Assembly (NCBI GenBank): GCA_016795325.1 | Contig: JAEUHY010000036.1 | Span: forward strand, 62,001-126,000 | Reading direction: 5' to 3' | From: Planctomycetota bacterium | GTDB lineage: Bacteria > Planctomycetota > UBA1135 > GCA-002686595 | DNA length: 64,000 bases | In this document: in pieces, positions 52,396-60,621 of the stretch | How positions within the stretch are numbered: position 1 is the stretch's first letter | Layout: each line of letters begins with the position of its first letter | Notes under the pieces: generated by a model | The model's database searches: none | What the model was told of the DNA's origin: nothing | Seen by the model: the letters and a program-made list of their open reading frames with translations, nothing else | Position numbers and translations under genes: made by a program

Positions 52396-53391
52396 ATGGC
52401 GTTCCTAGCCCGTCGGCGCCACAAGAACCTGCGCCTGGCTTACTTCCTGGGCCGCGTCGCCCGACTGGCGCTGCCGCGCAGCTACTGGAACGGCCGCCGG
52501 CGCGCCGGGCTCGAGCGACTGGAACAGCTCGACCAGGCGGGACGCGCGCTGCTGCTCGCGCGCGTCGAGCACTACCTGCTCCGGCGCGAGCCGTTCGAGC
52601 TGCCGCCCGAGGTCCAACCGCTCCGGCTGTGGAGCGCGCGCAGCCAACGCAACTACCACCACGACCTGCTCGAGCTGCTGCGCTACTTCCCGCCGCATCT
52701 GCGCGCGGCGTACCGCTTCGGCGACGAAACGGACCCGCCCGCGATCCCGACGCTGGTCAAGGCGCGTGCGATCGGCGGCGACACGAACAGCGTGCTGCTC
52801 AAGCTCAACCGCGTCCGGCACTTCACCTTCGCGGACGACCGGCGCACGTTCGAGGGCAAGCGCCCGACGCTGGTGTGGCGCGGGCGCGTCAATCGCCCCC
52901 ACCGACGCGAGTTCCTCGAGCGCTGGTTCCAGCATCCGCTGTGCGACGTAGGCGAAGCGCACCACAGTCCGCGCACGCCGCAGTTCGTGAAGCCCTTCCT
53001 GGGCATCGACGAGCAGCTCGAGCACCGTTTCGTGCTCTCGATCGAAGGCCACGACGTCGCCACCAACCTCAAGTGGATCCTGTCGTCGAATTCGCTGTGC
53101 TTCATGCGCCGTCCGCGCTTCGAGACTTGGTTCCTCGAGTCGTGGCTGCGCCCCGGCGAGCACTACGTCGAGCTGGCCGACGACTTCTCCGACCTCGCGG
53201 AGAAGATCGAGCACTACAACGCGCACCCCGCCGAAGCGCAGCGCATCCTCGCCAACGCACACGCCTTCGTCGCGCCGTTCCGCGACGAGGCCCAAGAGGA
53301 GCTGGTGTCGCTGCTCGTGTTGCAGCGCTACTTCGAGCTCTCGGGGCAAGTCGCACCGCTCGACTGGGCGACGCTGAAGTCGAGGGCTTAG
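52396..53391 (+). CDS. Family 90 glycosyltransferase-like protein
   Basis: A 331-residue protein resembling GT90 (CAP10/LpsA/POGLUT-like) enzymes. Diagnostic stretches are LVWRGRVNRPHRREFLERW, FVKPFLGIDEQLEHRFVLS followed by IEGHDVATNLKWILSSNSL, and RFETWFLESWLRPGEHYVEL. In characterised members these form the UDP-sugar pocket. There is no signal peptide, so it acts in the cytoplasm, probably on LPS core or a capsule-like glycan. The ATG at 52396 gives a natural N-terminus; it is divergent from the sigma operon. Confidence 0.8.
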   Translation: MAFLARRRHKNLRLAYFLGRVARLALPRSYWNGRRRAGLERLEQLDQAGRALLLARVEHYLLRREPFELPPEVQPLRLWSARSQRNYHHDLLELLRYFPPHLRAAYRFGDETDPPAIPTLVKARAIGGDTNSVLLKLNRVRHFTFADDRRTFEGKRPTLVWRGRVNRPHRREFLERWFQHPLCDVGEAHHSPRTPQFVKPFLGIDEQLEHRFVLSIEGHDVATNLKWILSSNSLCFMRRPRFETWFLESWLRPGEHYVELADDFSDLAEKIEHYNAHPAEAQRILANAHAFVAPFRDEAQEELVSLLVLQRYFELSGQVAPLDWATLKSRA

Positions 53392-53392
53392 C

Positions 53393-53800
53393 GTGACGAC
53401 CACCGAAGTCATCCTCCTGGTCACGGCCGTCGTCGCGGTGGACGCGCTGCTGTTGTTCGGCCTGCGACAGTGGTCCGCGAGCGTGTTCAACGACCTGGCG
53501 CGCCACTTTCCGCCGCGCACGCACGGGACCGGGGCCCAGACACGCAACTTCCAGGGCATCGCGGTCGGAGTGCTGAACTTCGGCGGCAGCTTCACCATCG
53601 CGCGCGACGAGCAGCACGTGCACTTCGAGCCGATGCGGGTCGCGCGCTGGTTCGGCGCACGAAAGTTCAGCGTGCCGCTCGACGCGTTGCGCACGCCGCT
53701 GGCGCCGCACAAGCGCGGAAGCAGCGTGAAACTCGGGCGTTTCAAGCTCAGCGCGCCGAGCTGGGCGCTCGAGCCTCTGCCCGACTCAGCGCGGCGTTGA
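53393..53800 (+). CDS. Small single-pass membrane protein of unknown function
   Basis: A 135-residue protein starting at a GTG two bases after the GT90 stop. One N-terminal membrane helix (EVILLVTAVVAVDALLLFGL) is followed by a basic cytoplasmic or periplasmic domain with beta-strand character (VGVLNFGGSFTIARDEQHVHF, FGARKFSVPLDALRTPLAPH). No family recognised. Its end overlaps the convergent rtcR gene by 15 bp. Confidence 0.6.
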   Translation: MTTTEVILLVTAVVAVDALLLFGLRQWSASVFNDLARHFPPRTHGTGAQTRNFQGIAVGVLNFGGSFTIARDEQHVHFEPMRVARWFGARKFSVPLDALRTPLAPHKRGSSVKLGRFKLSAPSWALEPLPDSARR

Positions 53801-55405
53801 GCCGCTGCGCACGCGCTCGAACTCGAGCCCGAAGCGCGCCAGGTACTTGCGCAGCCGGTCGGCGTCGTTGCTCGACGACTTTCGCGCGCGCGAGGCGGCG
53901 AAGAGCTCGCGTCCGGCCTCGGAAAGCGAGCGCGCGGCGCGGCACACGCTCACGACGTCGGCGAGCTGCACGCGGTCGAAGCGGTCGAGCGCGGCCACGC
54001 CGGCGGGCCCGAGCAACTCCTCCAGTGCGTCGACGCTCGAGTCCCGCTGCGCTTCGCCCCACGCCTCGCGCAGGCGCTCGATCTCCTCGTCGACGAGCGC
54101 CGTGTCGATGCGTCCACCGTGCGCGAGCGTCGCCAAACGCGTCAACGCCGCGTTGAAATCGCGAAAATTGCCCGGCCAGCGCGCCTGCGGCGAGGTCGCG
54201 AAGGCGAGGAAACGTTCGCGCGCTTCGCGGCTGAAGCTGACGCGCTGGCCGCGGCGGCGCTCCCACTGCTGGAGCTCGTAATCGAGGTTGGGTTCGATGT
54301 CTTCGACGCGCTGCGCGAGTCCCGGCAGGCGGAACGTCCACAGGTCGATGCGCGCGAGCAAGTCGTCGCGGAAGCGCCCTTCGCGCACCGCAGCGCGCAG
54401 ATCGCGATTGGTGCCGGCGATGAGCTGAAAACGGCTCGTTGCTTCGCTGTCGGCGCCGACGGGCAGGAAGCGGCCTTCTTCGAGCGCGCGCAGCAACATG
54501 GCTTGCTCGTCGAGGCCGAGCTCGCCGATCTCGTCGAGGAACAGCACGCCGCCGTCGGCGCTGCGCAAGAGGCCCGGCCGATCGCTCGCCGCGCCGGTGA
54601 ACGCGCCCTTCTTGTGGCCGAAGAGCGCGGACATCGCCGTTTCGCCGCGGAGCGTGGCGCAGTTGACCTCGACGAACGGGCCGGCGAGCGCGCGGCGTTC
54701 GTGGCGCAGCTCGTAGACCCGGCGCGCAAGCTGGCTCTTGCCGGCGCCGGTCGGGCCCATCAGCAGCACCGGAGCGTCCGAGTCGAGCGCCACGCGCTCG
54801 ATGCGCTCGATCAGCGCGTTGAAGGCCGTGTTGCGCGTCGCGATGCCGCTCTTGAGCGAGTGCGCGTGCTCGTCGCGCTCGCGCCGGAAGCGCGCCGCGA
54901 GCTTGTCGTAGCGCGACAAGTCGAGGTCGATGACCGAGTACGTGCCGAGCGCGCTCGAATTCATGCGCGCCGGCGGCCCGACCTGCACGAGCCGCGCGGG
55001 GATGTAGCCCGCTTCGACGAGCAGGAACAAACAGATCTGCGCGACGTGCGTGCCCGTGGTCATGTGCACGAGGTAGTCCTCGCGCTCGGGCGCGAACGGG
55101 TAGGCGCGCGCGAAGTCGAGCAGCGCGCCGAAGACCTCTTCGAAGTCCCACGGGTCGACGAGGTCGAGCGCGCGCAACTCGACCGTGGTCTCCGGCGAGA
55201 CCGTGGCGATGTCCGCCGCCACTTGGCGCGCGAGCGAGTTGTGCTTGGAGTCGGCGAGCAACTCGAAGCGCTGCACGACGAGGTCGTCGTGTCGGCACAG
55301 GTCGACGCTCGGTCGCCAGTGATCCCAGCGTTTGGCGTCGCGCCGACTGTCGTCGAGCTTGACGCCCAGGAAGCCGAGCACGACGGTCGGGCGCTTGCTA
55401 TCCAT
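53786..55405 (-). CDS. rtcR: Sigma-54-dependent activator of the RNA repair operon
   Basis: RtcR, a 539-residue bacterial enhancer-binding protein controlling rtcBA. The N-terminal regulatory domain (about 1-180, VLGFLGVKLDDSRRDAKRW, LVHMTTGTHVAQICLFLLVE) belongs to the CARF-like group thought to bind RNA-derived cyclic phosphate ligands. The AAA+ domain has Walker A GPTGAGKSQ near 215, the sigma-54 contact loop GAFTGA near 266, and LDEIGELGLDEQ. The C-terminus is helix-turn-helix. It is divergent from rtcB across 355 bp holding a sigma-54-type promoter. Confidence 0.93.
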   Translation of the reverse strand: MDSKRPTVVLGFLGVKLDDSRRDAKRWDHWRPSVDLCRHDDLVVQRFELLADSKHNSLARQVAADIATVSPETTVELRALDLVDPWDFEEVFGALLDFARAYPFAPEREDYLVHMTTGTHVAQICLFLLVEAGYIPARLVQVGPPARMNSSALGTYSVIDLDLSRYDKLAARFRRERDEHAHSLKSGIATRNTAFNALIERIERVALDSDAPVLLMGPTGAGKSQLARRVYELRHERRALAGPFVEVNCATLRGETAMSALFGHKKGAFTGAASDRPGLLRSADGGVLFLDEIGELGLDEQAMLLRALEEGRFLPVGADSEATSRFQLIAGTNRDLRAAVREGRFRDDLLARIDLWTFRLPGLAQRVEDIEPNLDYELQQWERRRGQRVSFSREARERFLAFATSPQARWPGNFRDFNAALTRLATLAHGGRIDTALVDEEIERLREAWGEAQRDSSVDALEELLGPAGVAALDRFDRVQLADVVSVCRAARSLSEAGRELFAASRARKSSSNDADRLRKYLARFGLEFERVRSGSTPR

Positions 55406-55545
55406 TGGCCTAGTACTTTATCCGCAGGGATATCTCTCCGCCCGGCGGCGCGGTGCGCTCGAACGCCCACCGCCGCCGCAAATTGCGCCGTAAGTCACTG
55501 GAAACACCACATTTGAGCTCGCGGCGCTGGGCCGATTCCGGGGTC

Positions 55546-55561
55546 TGGCGCCGTCCGTGCA
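55546..55561 (+). promoter_or_regulatory. Candidate sigma-54 promoter for rtcB
   Basis: TGGCGCCGTCCGTGCA matches the -24/-12 consensus TGGCACG-N4-TTGCA at the invariant GG and GC, which keep the required 10-bp spacing. It lies between divergent rtcR and rtcB, pointing at rtcB, where RtcR-dependent sigma-54 control is known in other bacteria. It implies a leader of about 190 nt. RtcR binding sites upstream are not recognisable. Confidence 0.55.
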
Positions 55562-55670
55562 TTAGCTCCGCCGTCCACACGCGTCCGATCCACGGCGTGC
55601 CCCGCTCGCGGGGCCGACGGAACGGGGCGCGCGCGGACCGCGGCGGCACGGGAGCAACTCGCTCTCGGCT

Positions 55671-55699
55671 CACGGATCCCGCTCGGGATCGGATCCGTG
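55671..55699 (+). promoter_or_regulatory. Alternative hairpins in the rtcB leader
   Basis: CACGGATCC (55671-55679) can pair with GGATCCGTG (55691-55699). The inner GATCCC (55675-55680) can instead pair with GGGATC (55685-55690). The two structures are mutually exclusive. They lie about 60 bp before the rtcB ATG and could modulate translation. Confidence 0.35.
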
Positions 55700-55760
55700 G
55701 GGCGGCCACGTCGCACTCCGCCCGTACCTTTCACCGTTCGCCCACGCGCGCACCTCGACC

Positions 55761-56999
55761 ATGCACTCCGAATCCGAATCGAACTACGTCCTGCTTCAGC
55801 ACGAAGGCGCGGCGCCGATCAAGGCCTGGGTGCGCGGCGTGCCCTTCGACGAGGGCTCGCGCCAGCAGCTCGCGAACGTCGCGCGCCTGCCGTTCATCCA
55901 CAAGTGGGTCGCGGCGATGCCCGACGTGCACTTCGGCATCGGCGCCACGGTCGGCAGCGTGATCCCCACGCACAAGGCGATCATCCCGGCCGCGGTCGGC
56001 GTCGACATCGGCTGCGGCATGATGGCGACGCAGACCACGCTCACGGCGAACGATCTGCCCGACGATTTGAAGCAGATGCGCTTCGAGATCGAACGCGCCG
56101 TGCCGCACGGCATGTCGAAGAACCGCGGCGGACGCGACAAGGGCTCGTGGCACGACGCGCCCGCGCGTGTCGAGCGCGCCTGGAGCGAACTCGAAGGCGG
56201 CCACGCCGACATCGTGAGCAAGCACCGCGCGATCAAGAACGCCAACACGTTCAACCAGCTCGGCACGCTCGGCGGCGGCAACCACTTCATCGAGGTCTGC
56301 CTCGACGAAGCGGACCGTGTGTGGTTCCTGCTGCACTCCGGCTCGCGCGGCATCGGCAACAAGATCGGCTCGTACTTCATCGAGCTCGCCAAGAAGGACA
56401 TGGAGCGCCACATGGCGAGCCTGCCCCATCGTGACTTGGCGTACTTCGAGGAAGGGGCAGAGCACTTCGTCGACTACGTCGAGGCGGTCTCGTGGGCCCA
56501 GCGCTTCGCGCAGGTAAACCGCGAGCTGATGATGCAGGCCGTGATCGAAGCCGTGCGCGACTTGCCGGGTTTGCCGCGTTTTCAGCACGGAATCGTGGCG
56601 GTGAACTGCCACCACAACTACGTGCAGCGTGAACGTCACTACGGCGAGGACGTGTTCGTGACCCGCAAGGGCGCGGTGCGCGCGGGCGCAGGCGAGCTGG
56701 GCATCATTCCCGGTTCGATGGGCGCGCGCTCGTTCATCGTGCGCGGCAAGGGCAACCCCGAGAGCTTCGAATCGTGCAGCCACGGCGCGGGTCGCGCGCA
56801 CTCGCGCACGGCGGCGCGCTCGATGTTCTCGATCGACGACCACCGCCGCGCGACGTCGCACGTCGAGTGCCGCAAGGACTCCGACGTGATCGACGAGACG
56901 CCCGCGGCCTACAAGCCGATCGACGCGGTGATGGAAGCGCAGAAGGACCTGGTCGACGTCGTGCACACGCTGCGCCAAGTCGTGTGCGTGAAGGGCTGA
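55761..56999 (+). CDS. rtcB: RNA-splicing ligase RtcB
   Basis: RtcB ligates RNA ends bearing 2',3'-cyclic or 3'-phosphate to 5'-OH, using GTP and Mn2+. The 412 residues carry its metal and guanylylation motifs: MPDVHFGIGATVGSVIP near 53, VDIGCGMMA near 83, GGGNHFIEV near 172, LHSGSRGIG near 194, and the guanylylated-His loop SCSHGAGRAHSRTAAR near 338. It belongs to the shorter bacterial form found with rtcA and rtcR. The ATG at 55761 gives MHSESESNYVLL. Expression is probably RtcR- and sigma-54-dependent. Confidence 0.95.
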   Translation: MHSESESNYVLLQHEGAAPIKAWVRGVPFDEGSRQQLANVARLPFIHKWVAAMPDVHFGIGATVGSVIPTHKAIIPAAVGVDIGCGMMATQTTLTANDLPDDLKQMRFEIERAVPHGMSKNRGGRDKGSWHDAPARVERAWSELEGGHADIVSKHRAIKNANTFNQLGTLGGGNHFIEVCLDEADRVWFLLHSGSRGIGNKIGSYFIELAKKDMERHMASLPHRDLAYFEEGAEHFVDYVEAVSWAQRFAQVNRELMMQAVIEAVRDLPGLPRFQHGIVAVNCHHNYVQRERHYGEDVFVTRKGAVRAGAGELGIIPGSMGARSFIVRGKGNPESFESCSHGAGRAHSRTAARSMFSIDDHRRATSHVECRKDSDVIDETPAAYKPIDAVMEAQKDLVDVVHTLRQVVCVKG

Positions 57000-57042
57000 T
57001 TCCTCAGCCGTCTTTCTTCCACGGCGCTCGTTCACGTGACAG

Positions 57043-57152
57043 TCCGTTGAGGAGTTGCTCCGAGCGCGGAACTGGTCCGGTTGCGTCGGAGTTTCGGACG
57101 AGCCTCGCGCTGCATCTGTGGATTCAGCGCGAGGCAAGCCCCGTCGCCGCGC
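57043..57152. repeat. Dispersed repeat, copy B
   Basis: Counterpart of 48759-48913, located between rtcB and rtcA. It separates two genes that are often adjacent in an operon. Block 1 is 48 bp and block 2 is 39 bp, 23 bp apart. No coding role or flanking target duplication is evident. Confidence 0.6.
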
Positions 57153-57260
57153 AACGCTCGGCGGCGCGCTCCGGACGGGTTGTGCGCCAACGAACGTTCT
57201 CGACGAGCTTCTAGGTCTTTCGCCGCCCCCCCTGCTCACCACGCGCACTCCAGCACTCCC

Positions 57261-58268
57261 ATGCACAGCCTCGACGGTTCCCGCGGCGAAGGCGGCGGCC
57301 AGATCCTGCGCAGCGCGCTGTCGCTCGCGCTGGTCACGGGTCAGCCCTTTCGCATCCATTCCATCCGCGCGGGCCGGCCCAAGCCCGGCCTCAAGCGCCA
57401 GCACCTCGCGGCAGTGCTCGCGGCGCAACGCGTGGGATCTGCGCGCGTCAGCGGCGCCGTGCTCGGCTCGAGCGAACTCGTGTTCGAGCCCGGCGCAATC
57501 CAAACCGGACTCCATCGCTTCGCCGTGGGCTCAGCTGGAAGCGCGAGCCTCGTGCTCCAGACCATCTTGCCGGCGCTGTGGAGCGCGAACGCGCCGTCGA
57601 CGGTCGAGATCGAAGGCGGCACGCACAATCCGCTCGCGCCGCCCGCGGACTTCGTGCGCGACGTGTTCCTGCCCGTGCTCGCGCGCATGGGGCCGCGCGT
57701 CGAGCTCGAGATCGTGCGCTACGGGTTCTTCCCCGCCGGGGGCGGCCTGTTGCGCGCCACGATCACGCCCGCGCCGCTCCGGCCCATCGAACTCACCGAA
57801 CGCGGCGAGCGCACGCTCCACCGCGCCCGCTGTCTCGTGGCGAACCTGCCGCCCGTGGTCGCGGCGCGCGAGCTCGCGATCGTGCGGCGCGAGTTCGGCT
57901 GGGGTCCCGGGCAACTCGAGGAAGCGCGTGTGCCGGGCCCGGGCCCGGGCAACGTGCTCTCGATCGAGCTCGGCTTCGAGCACGTGCGCGAGCTCGTCAG
58001 CGCCTTCGGCGAACGCGATCGCGCCAGCGAGTTCGTCGCCAAGGAAGCCTGCGCCGCGGCGCGGACCTACCTGGAGCACGAGGCGCCGGTCGGCGAACAC
58101 CTCGCGGATCAACTCGTACTGCCCTTCGCGCTCGCCGGCAGCGGGCGCTTCCGTGCGCTGCCGCTCTCGCTGCATGCGACGACCAACATCGAGTTGGTGC
58201 GCGAATGGCTGGGCGGGCGCATCGACGTGGCGAGCGACGAGCGCAACGCGACGGTCTCGTTCGGCTGA
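57261..58268 (+). CDS. rtcA: RNA 3'-terminal phosphate cyclase
   Basis: RtcA converts RNA 3'-phosphate ends to 2',3'-cyclic phosphates through an adenylylated histidine. The 335 residues begin MHSLDGSRGEGGGQILRSAL, the family's signature start. GSAGSASLVLQTILPALW follows near 92, GGGLLRATITP near 160, and the conserved C-terminal block ADQLVLPFALAGSG with LSLHATTNIELV, whose His (near 308) matches the adenylylated residue. It lies downstream of rtcB in the same orientation, separated by a 261-bp gap that contains a dispersed repeat. Confidence 0.94.
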   Translation: MHSLDGSRGEGGGQILRSALSLALVTGQPFRIHSIRAGRPKPGLKRQHLAAVLAAQRVGSARVSGAVLGSSELVFEPGAIQTGLHRFAVGSAGSASLVLQTILPALWSANAPSTVEIEGGTHNPLAPPADFVRDVFLPVLARMGPRVELEIVRYGFFPAGGGLLRATITPAPLRPIELTERGERTLHRARCLVANLPPVVAARELAIVRREFGWGPGQLEEARVPGPGPGNVLSIELGFEHVRELVSAFGERDRASEFVAKEACAAARTYLEHEAPVGEHLADQLVLPFALAGSGRFRALPLSLHATTNIELVREWLGGRIDVASDERNATVSFG

Positions 58269-58290
58269 AGCGCGCGCTATCGTGCGGCGG

Positions 58291-59202
58291 ATGACGCGCG
58301 AGCGCGCTGCCGTGACGGTGTTCCTGCCGACCTGGAACGCCGGTCCCCGACTCGACGAGGTGCTCGAGGCCGTCCGCGGCCAGCGCACCTCGCGCGAGCT
58401 CATTGTGCGCGCCACGGATTCGGGCTCGAGCGACGGCACGCTCGAGCGCCTCGCGCACCACAAGGTCGCGGTCGAGCGCATCGCGCAGCGTGACTTCGAC
58501 CACGGCGCGACGCGCGGCGCGGCGATCGCGAGCAGCACGACGGAGTTCGTGGTGCTGCTCACGCAGGACGCACGACCGGCGAACGAGCACTGGCTCGAGG
58601 AGCTGCTCGCGCCCTTCGCGGATGAGCGCGTCGCGGGAACTTGGTCGAAGCAGATTCCGCGGCCGGACTGCCATCCGTTCCAGCGCGCCAACCTCGCGGC
58701 GCACTTCGAAGGGCCCGACGAGCGTTTTCTCGAGCCGCTGGAAGCGGCGCAGTGGGCTGGGTTGTCGCCCGCGCAGCGGCTCGCGCGGCTAGGCTTCGAC
58801 GACGTGTCGAGCGCGGTGCGCCGCAGCGCCGTCGAGCGCGTTCCGTTTCCGCGCACGCCGTTCGGCGAGGACCTGCTCTGGGCGCGCTCCGCGCTGCTCG
58901 CGGGCTGGAGGCTCGGCTACGCGGGCCGTTCGGTCGTCGAACACTCGCACGATCTGACCTTCACCGAGCTCACGCGCCGCGTCGAGCAGACCTACGCCTT
59001 GCGCCGCCGCGTGTGCGATGAGCACGCGTTCGAGAGTGCGGGGGAGTTCCGGCGCGCCGTAGTCGCCGCCGCACGGCGCAACCTGCAGATCGCACGCGCC
59101 GCGCGCAGCTTGAGCGCCGCGCTGCAGGCGCTGCCGCATGCGTACCTGCAGATTTCCTCGGCGCGCCGCGGGTCGCGCGACGCGCGCTACGAAGCGCCTT
59201 AA
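58291..59202 (+). CDS. Family 2 glycosyltransferase (rhamnosyltransferase-like)
   Basis: A 303-residue GT-A enzyme. The N-terminal Rossmann-like fold shows VFLPTWNAGPRLDEVLEAV, ATDSGSSDGTLERL and DFDHGATRGAAIA. VVLLTQDARPANEHWLEELL carries the metal-binding region, and RTPFGEDLLWARSALLAGW near 190 is a typical acceptor-side motif of rhamnosyltransferases. The C-terminal helix bundle has no membrane segment. The ATG at 58291 follows rtcA by 22 bp, so it may share the rtc transcript, an unexpected pairing with RNA repair. Confidence 0.82.
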   Translation: MTRERAAVTVFLPTWNAGPRLDEVLEAVRGQRTSRELIVRATDSGSSDGTLERLAHHKVAVERIAQRDFDHGATRGAAIASSTTEFVVLLTQDARPANEHWLEELLAPFADERVAGTWSKQIPRPDCHPFQRANLAAHFEGPDERFLEPLEAAQWAGLSPAQRLARLGFDDVSSAVRRSAVERVPFPRTPFGEDLLWARSALLAGWRLGYAGRSVVEHSHDLTFTELTRRVEQTYALRRRVCDEHAFESAGEFRRAVVAAARRNLQIARAARSLSAALQALPHAYLQISSARRGSRDARYEAP

Positions 59203-59270
59203 TTGCGGCGAGACAACGCCTGTCGTGGCGCCGTACCGCGAAGCGCCAAACGGCAACTGACGCGGATCGC

Positions 59271-59355
59271 TGTACTGTGCCAGAGCAATTTGTTTCACGC
59301 ATCCGGCGCGCGAGGCGCGCCGGATGCGTGAAACAAATTGCTCTGGCACAGTACA
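59271..59355. repeat. Perfect giant palindrome, copy 1 (41-bp arms, 3-nt loop)
   Basis: Arms 59271-59311 and 59315-59355 are exact reverse complements around GAG. The outer part reads TGTACTGTGCCAGAGCAATT. It fills the gap between the GT2 gene and the lipoprotein gene and ends three bases before the lipoprotein ATG. A second copy lies 1.2 kb away. Confidence 0.95.
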
Positions 59356-59358
59356 ACC

Positions 59359-60513
59359 ATGCTCCACCGCCACGCAGCCTGTCTCTCCGCGGCCGTCGTC
59401 CTCAGCGCCCTCGTCACCGCGTGCCACGCGCCACGCGCCAAGTCTGCCCGAAGCCCTGCAACGCCCGCGTCCACCGCGGTCGTCGCGCCGCAACTCGCCG
59501 TCGCGCCTGGTTGGAGCGCGACGCTCGCGCTCGATCTCGGTTCGACCGGCATCTGGACCACGAAAGTGCTCGACGTGTTCGAGCGCTACGGCGGCAACGA
59601 GGTGGTCGCGCTCGACGACACGGGCAAGTGCCACGTGCTCGTGCAGTACGCCGGCAGGTGGACCGACCATCTCGCCGCGCACGACACGACGTGGTTCGGC
59701 GGACTGACGCACGGCGACGTCGACGCGCGCAAGCCGGGCCGCGAGTTGTACGTCGGTGCGGCGAGCGGGCGTGTGTGGCAGATCAGTCCGCAGCCCGAGG
59801 GCGTGCTCGACGCGAACGTGATCGCCGAGCTCGAAGGCGCGGAGGTGCACACCGTCGTCGCGCTCGAAGGCGAGCTCCTCGCCTTCACGAGCCCGGGCGC
59901 GCTGTGGCGCCTGCGCGCACCCAGCGAAGGAACACGCTTCGAGGCGCGCAAGGTTGCGGCGACCGGCGGACGTGTGCGCGACGCCGTGAAACTCGCGGGC
60001 GGCGAGCTGGCGCTCGTTTCGCGCGAGGGCACGCTCGAAGTGCGTCGGCTCGACGCGCTCGAGCAACCCGGCGAAGTGGCGCTGCGCGTCGAAGGCGGAC
60101 TGGGCCGTGTCGCAGCGAGCGCGAGCGGCGTGCTCTACGCGGCCAGCGACGATGGCGTGGTGTGGCGCTGCGAACGCGTGAACGCGCAGTGGCGCACCGA
60201 GCGCATCTTCGTCGGCCCGCAGGGACTGCGCGGCATCGTGTCCGGCCGCTTCAGCGCGCCGGCTCCGAGCGAAGAGCTCGCACTGTTCGGCTACAGCGGC
60301 GACGTAGTGCTGCTCTCGCGCCTCGAGAACGGCGCGTGGAGTGCGGAGACGATCTTCACCGACCGCGACAAGGGCCACTGGCTCGGCGTGGGTGAACTCG
60401 ACCAGCGCAACGCAACGGACGAACTTGTTGGTTCGGGCTACGGCGGCCGGGTGTTCGTGCTCGCGCGCGAGCCGGGCTATGGCCTGGACGCGGCTGCACG
60501 GACCGGTCGCTGA
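59359..60513 (+). CDS. Predicted lipoprotein with beta-propeller-like repeats
   Basis: A 384-residue exported protein. The signal MLHRHAACLSAAVVLSALVT is followed by a lipobox ending at Cys (LVTAC near residue 22). The mature part consists of repeated beta-blades, each with a short core such as GGNEVVALDDTGKCHVLVQY, GELLAFTSPGALWRLRAP or GVLYAASDDGVVWRCERV, suggesting a seven-bladed propeller of FG-GAP or PQQ type. The ATG at 59359 follows the giant palindrome by three bases, which leaves no separate ribosome binding site; an upstream in-frame start lies inside the palindrome and seems less likely. Confidence 0.7.
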   Translation: MLHRHAACLSAAVVLSALVTACHAPRAKSARSPATPASTAVVAPQLAVAPGWSATLALDLGSTGIWTTKVLDVFERYGGNEVVALDDTGKCHVLVQYAGRWTDHLAAHDTTWFGGLTHGDVDARKPGRELYVGAASGRVWQISPQPEGVLDANVIAELEGAEVHTVVALEGELLAFTSPGALWRLRAPSEGTRFEARKVAATGGRVRDAVKLAGGELALVSREGTLEVRRLDALEQPGEVALRVEGGLGRVAASASGVLYAASDDGVVWRCERVNAQWRTERIFVGPQGLRGIVSGRFSAPAPSEELALFGYSGDVVLLSRLENGAWSAETIFTDRDKGHWLGVGELDQRNATDELVGSGYGGRVFVLAREPGYGLDAAARTGR

Positions 60514-60516
60514 GCG

Positions 60517-60613
60517 TCTGGTTGTACTGTGCCAGAGCAATTTGTCCCACGCCTCCGGCGCGCGTTGCGCGCCGGAGGCGTGGGACAAATTGCTCTGGCA
60601 CAGTACAACCAGA
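60517..60613. repeat. Perfect giant palindrome, copy 2 (47-bp arms, 3-nt loop)
   Basis: Arms 60517-60563 and 60567-60613 are exact reverse complements around GTT. Its 41-bp core equals copy 1 except for three positions, each changed in both arms so that pairing stays perfect. It sits between the lipoprotein stop and the CotH-like gene, ending eight bases before that gene's ATG. Confidence 0.95.
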
Positions 60614-60621
60614 TCGTCCGC

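Noticed and set aside
59271..60613. The two palindromes as a CRISPR array or tRNA-like genes
   Set aside because: Only two copies, 1.2 kb apart, no short spacers, no cas genes and no tRNA arms.
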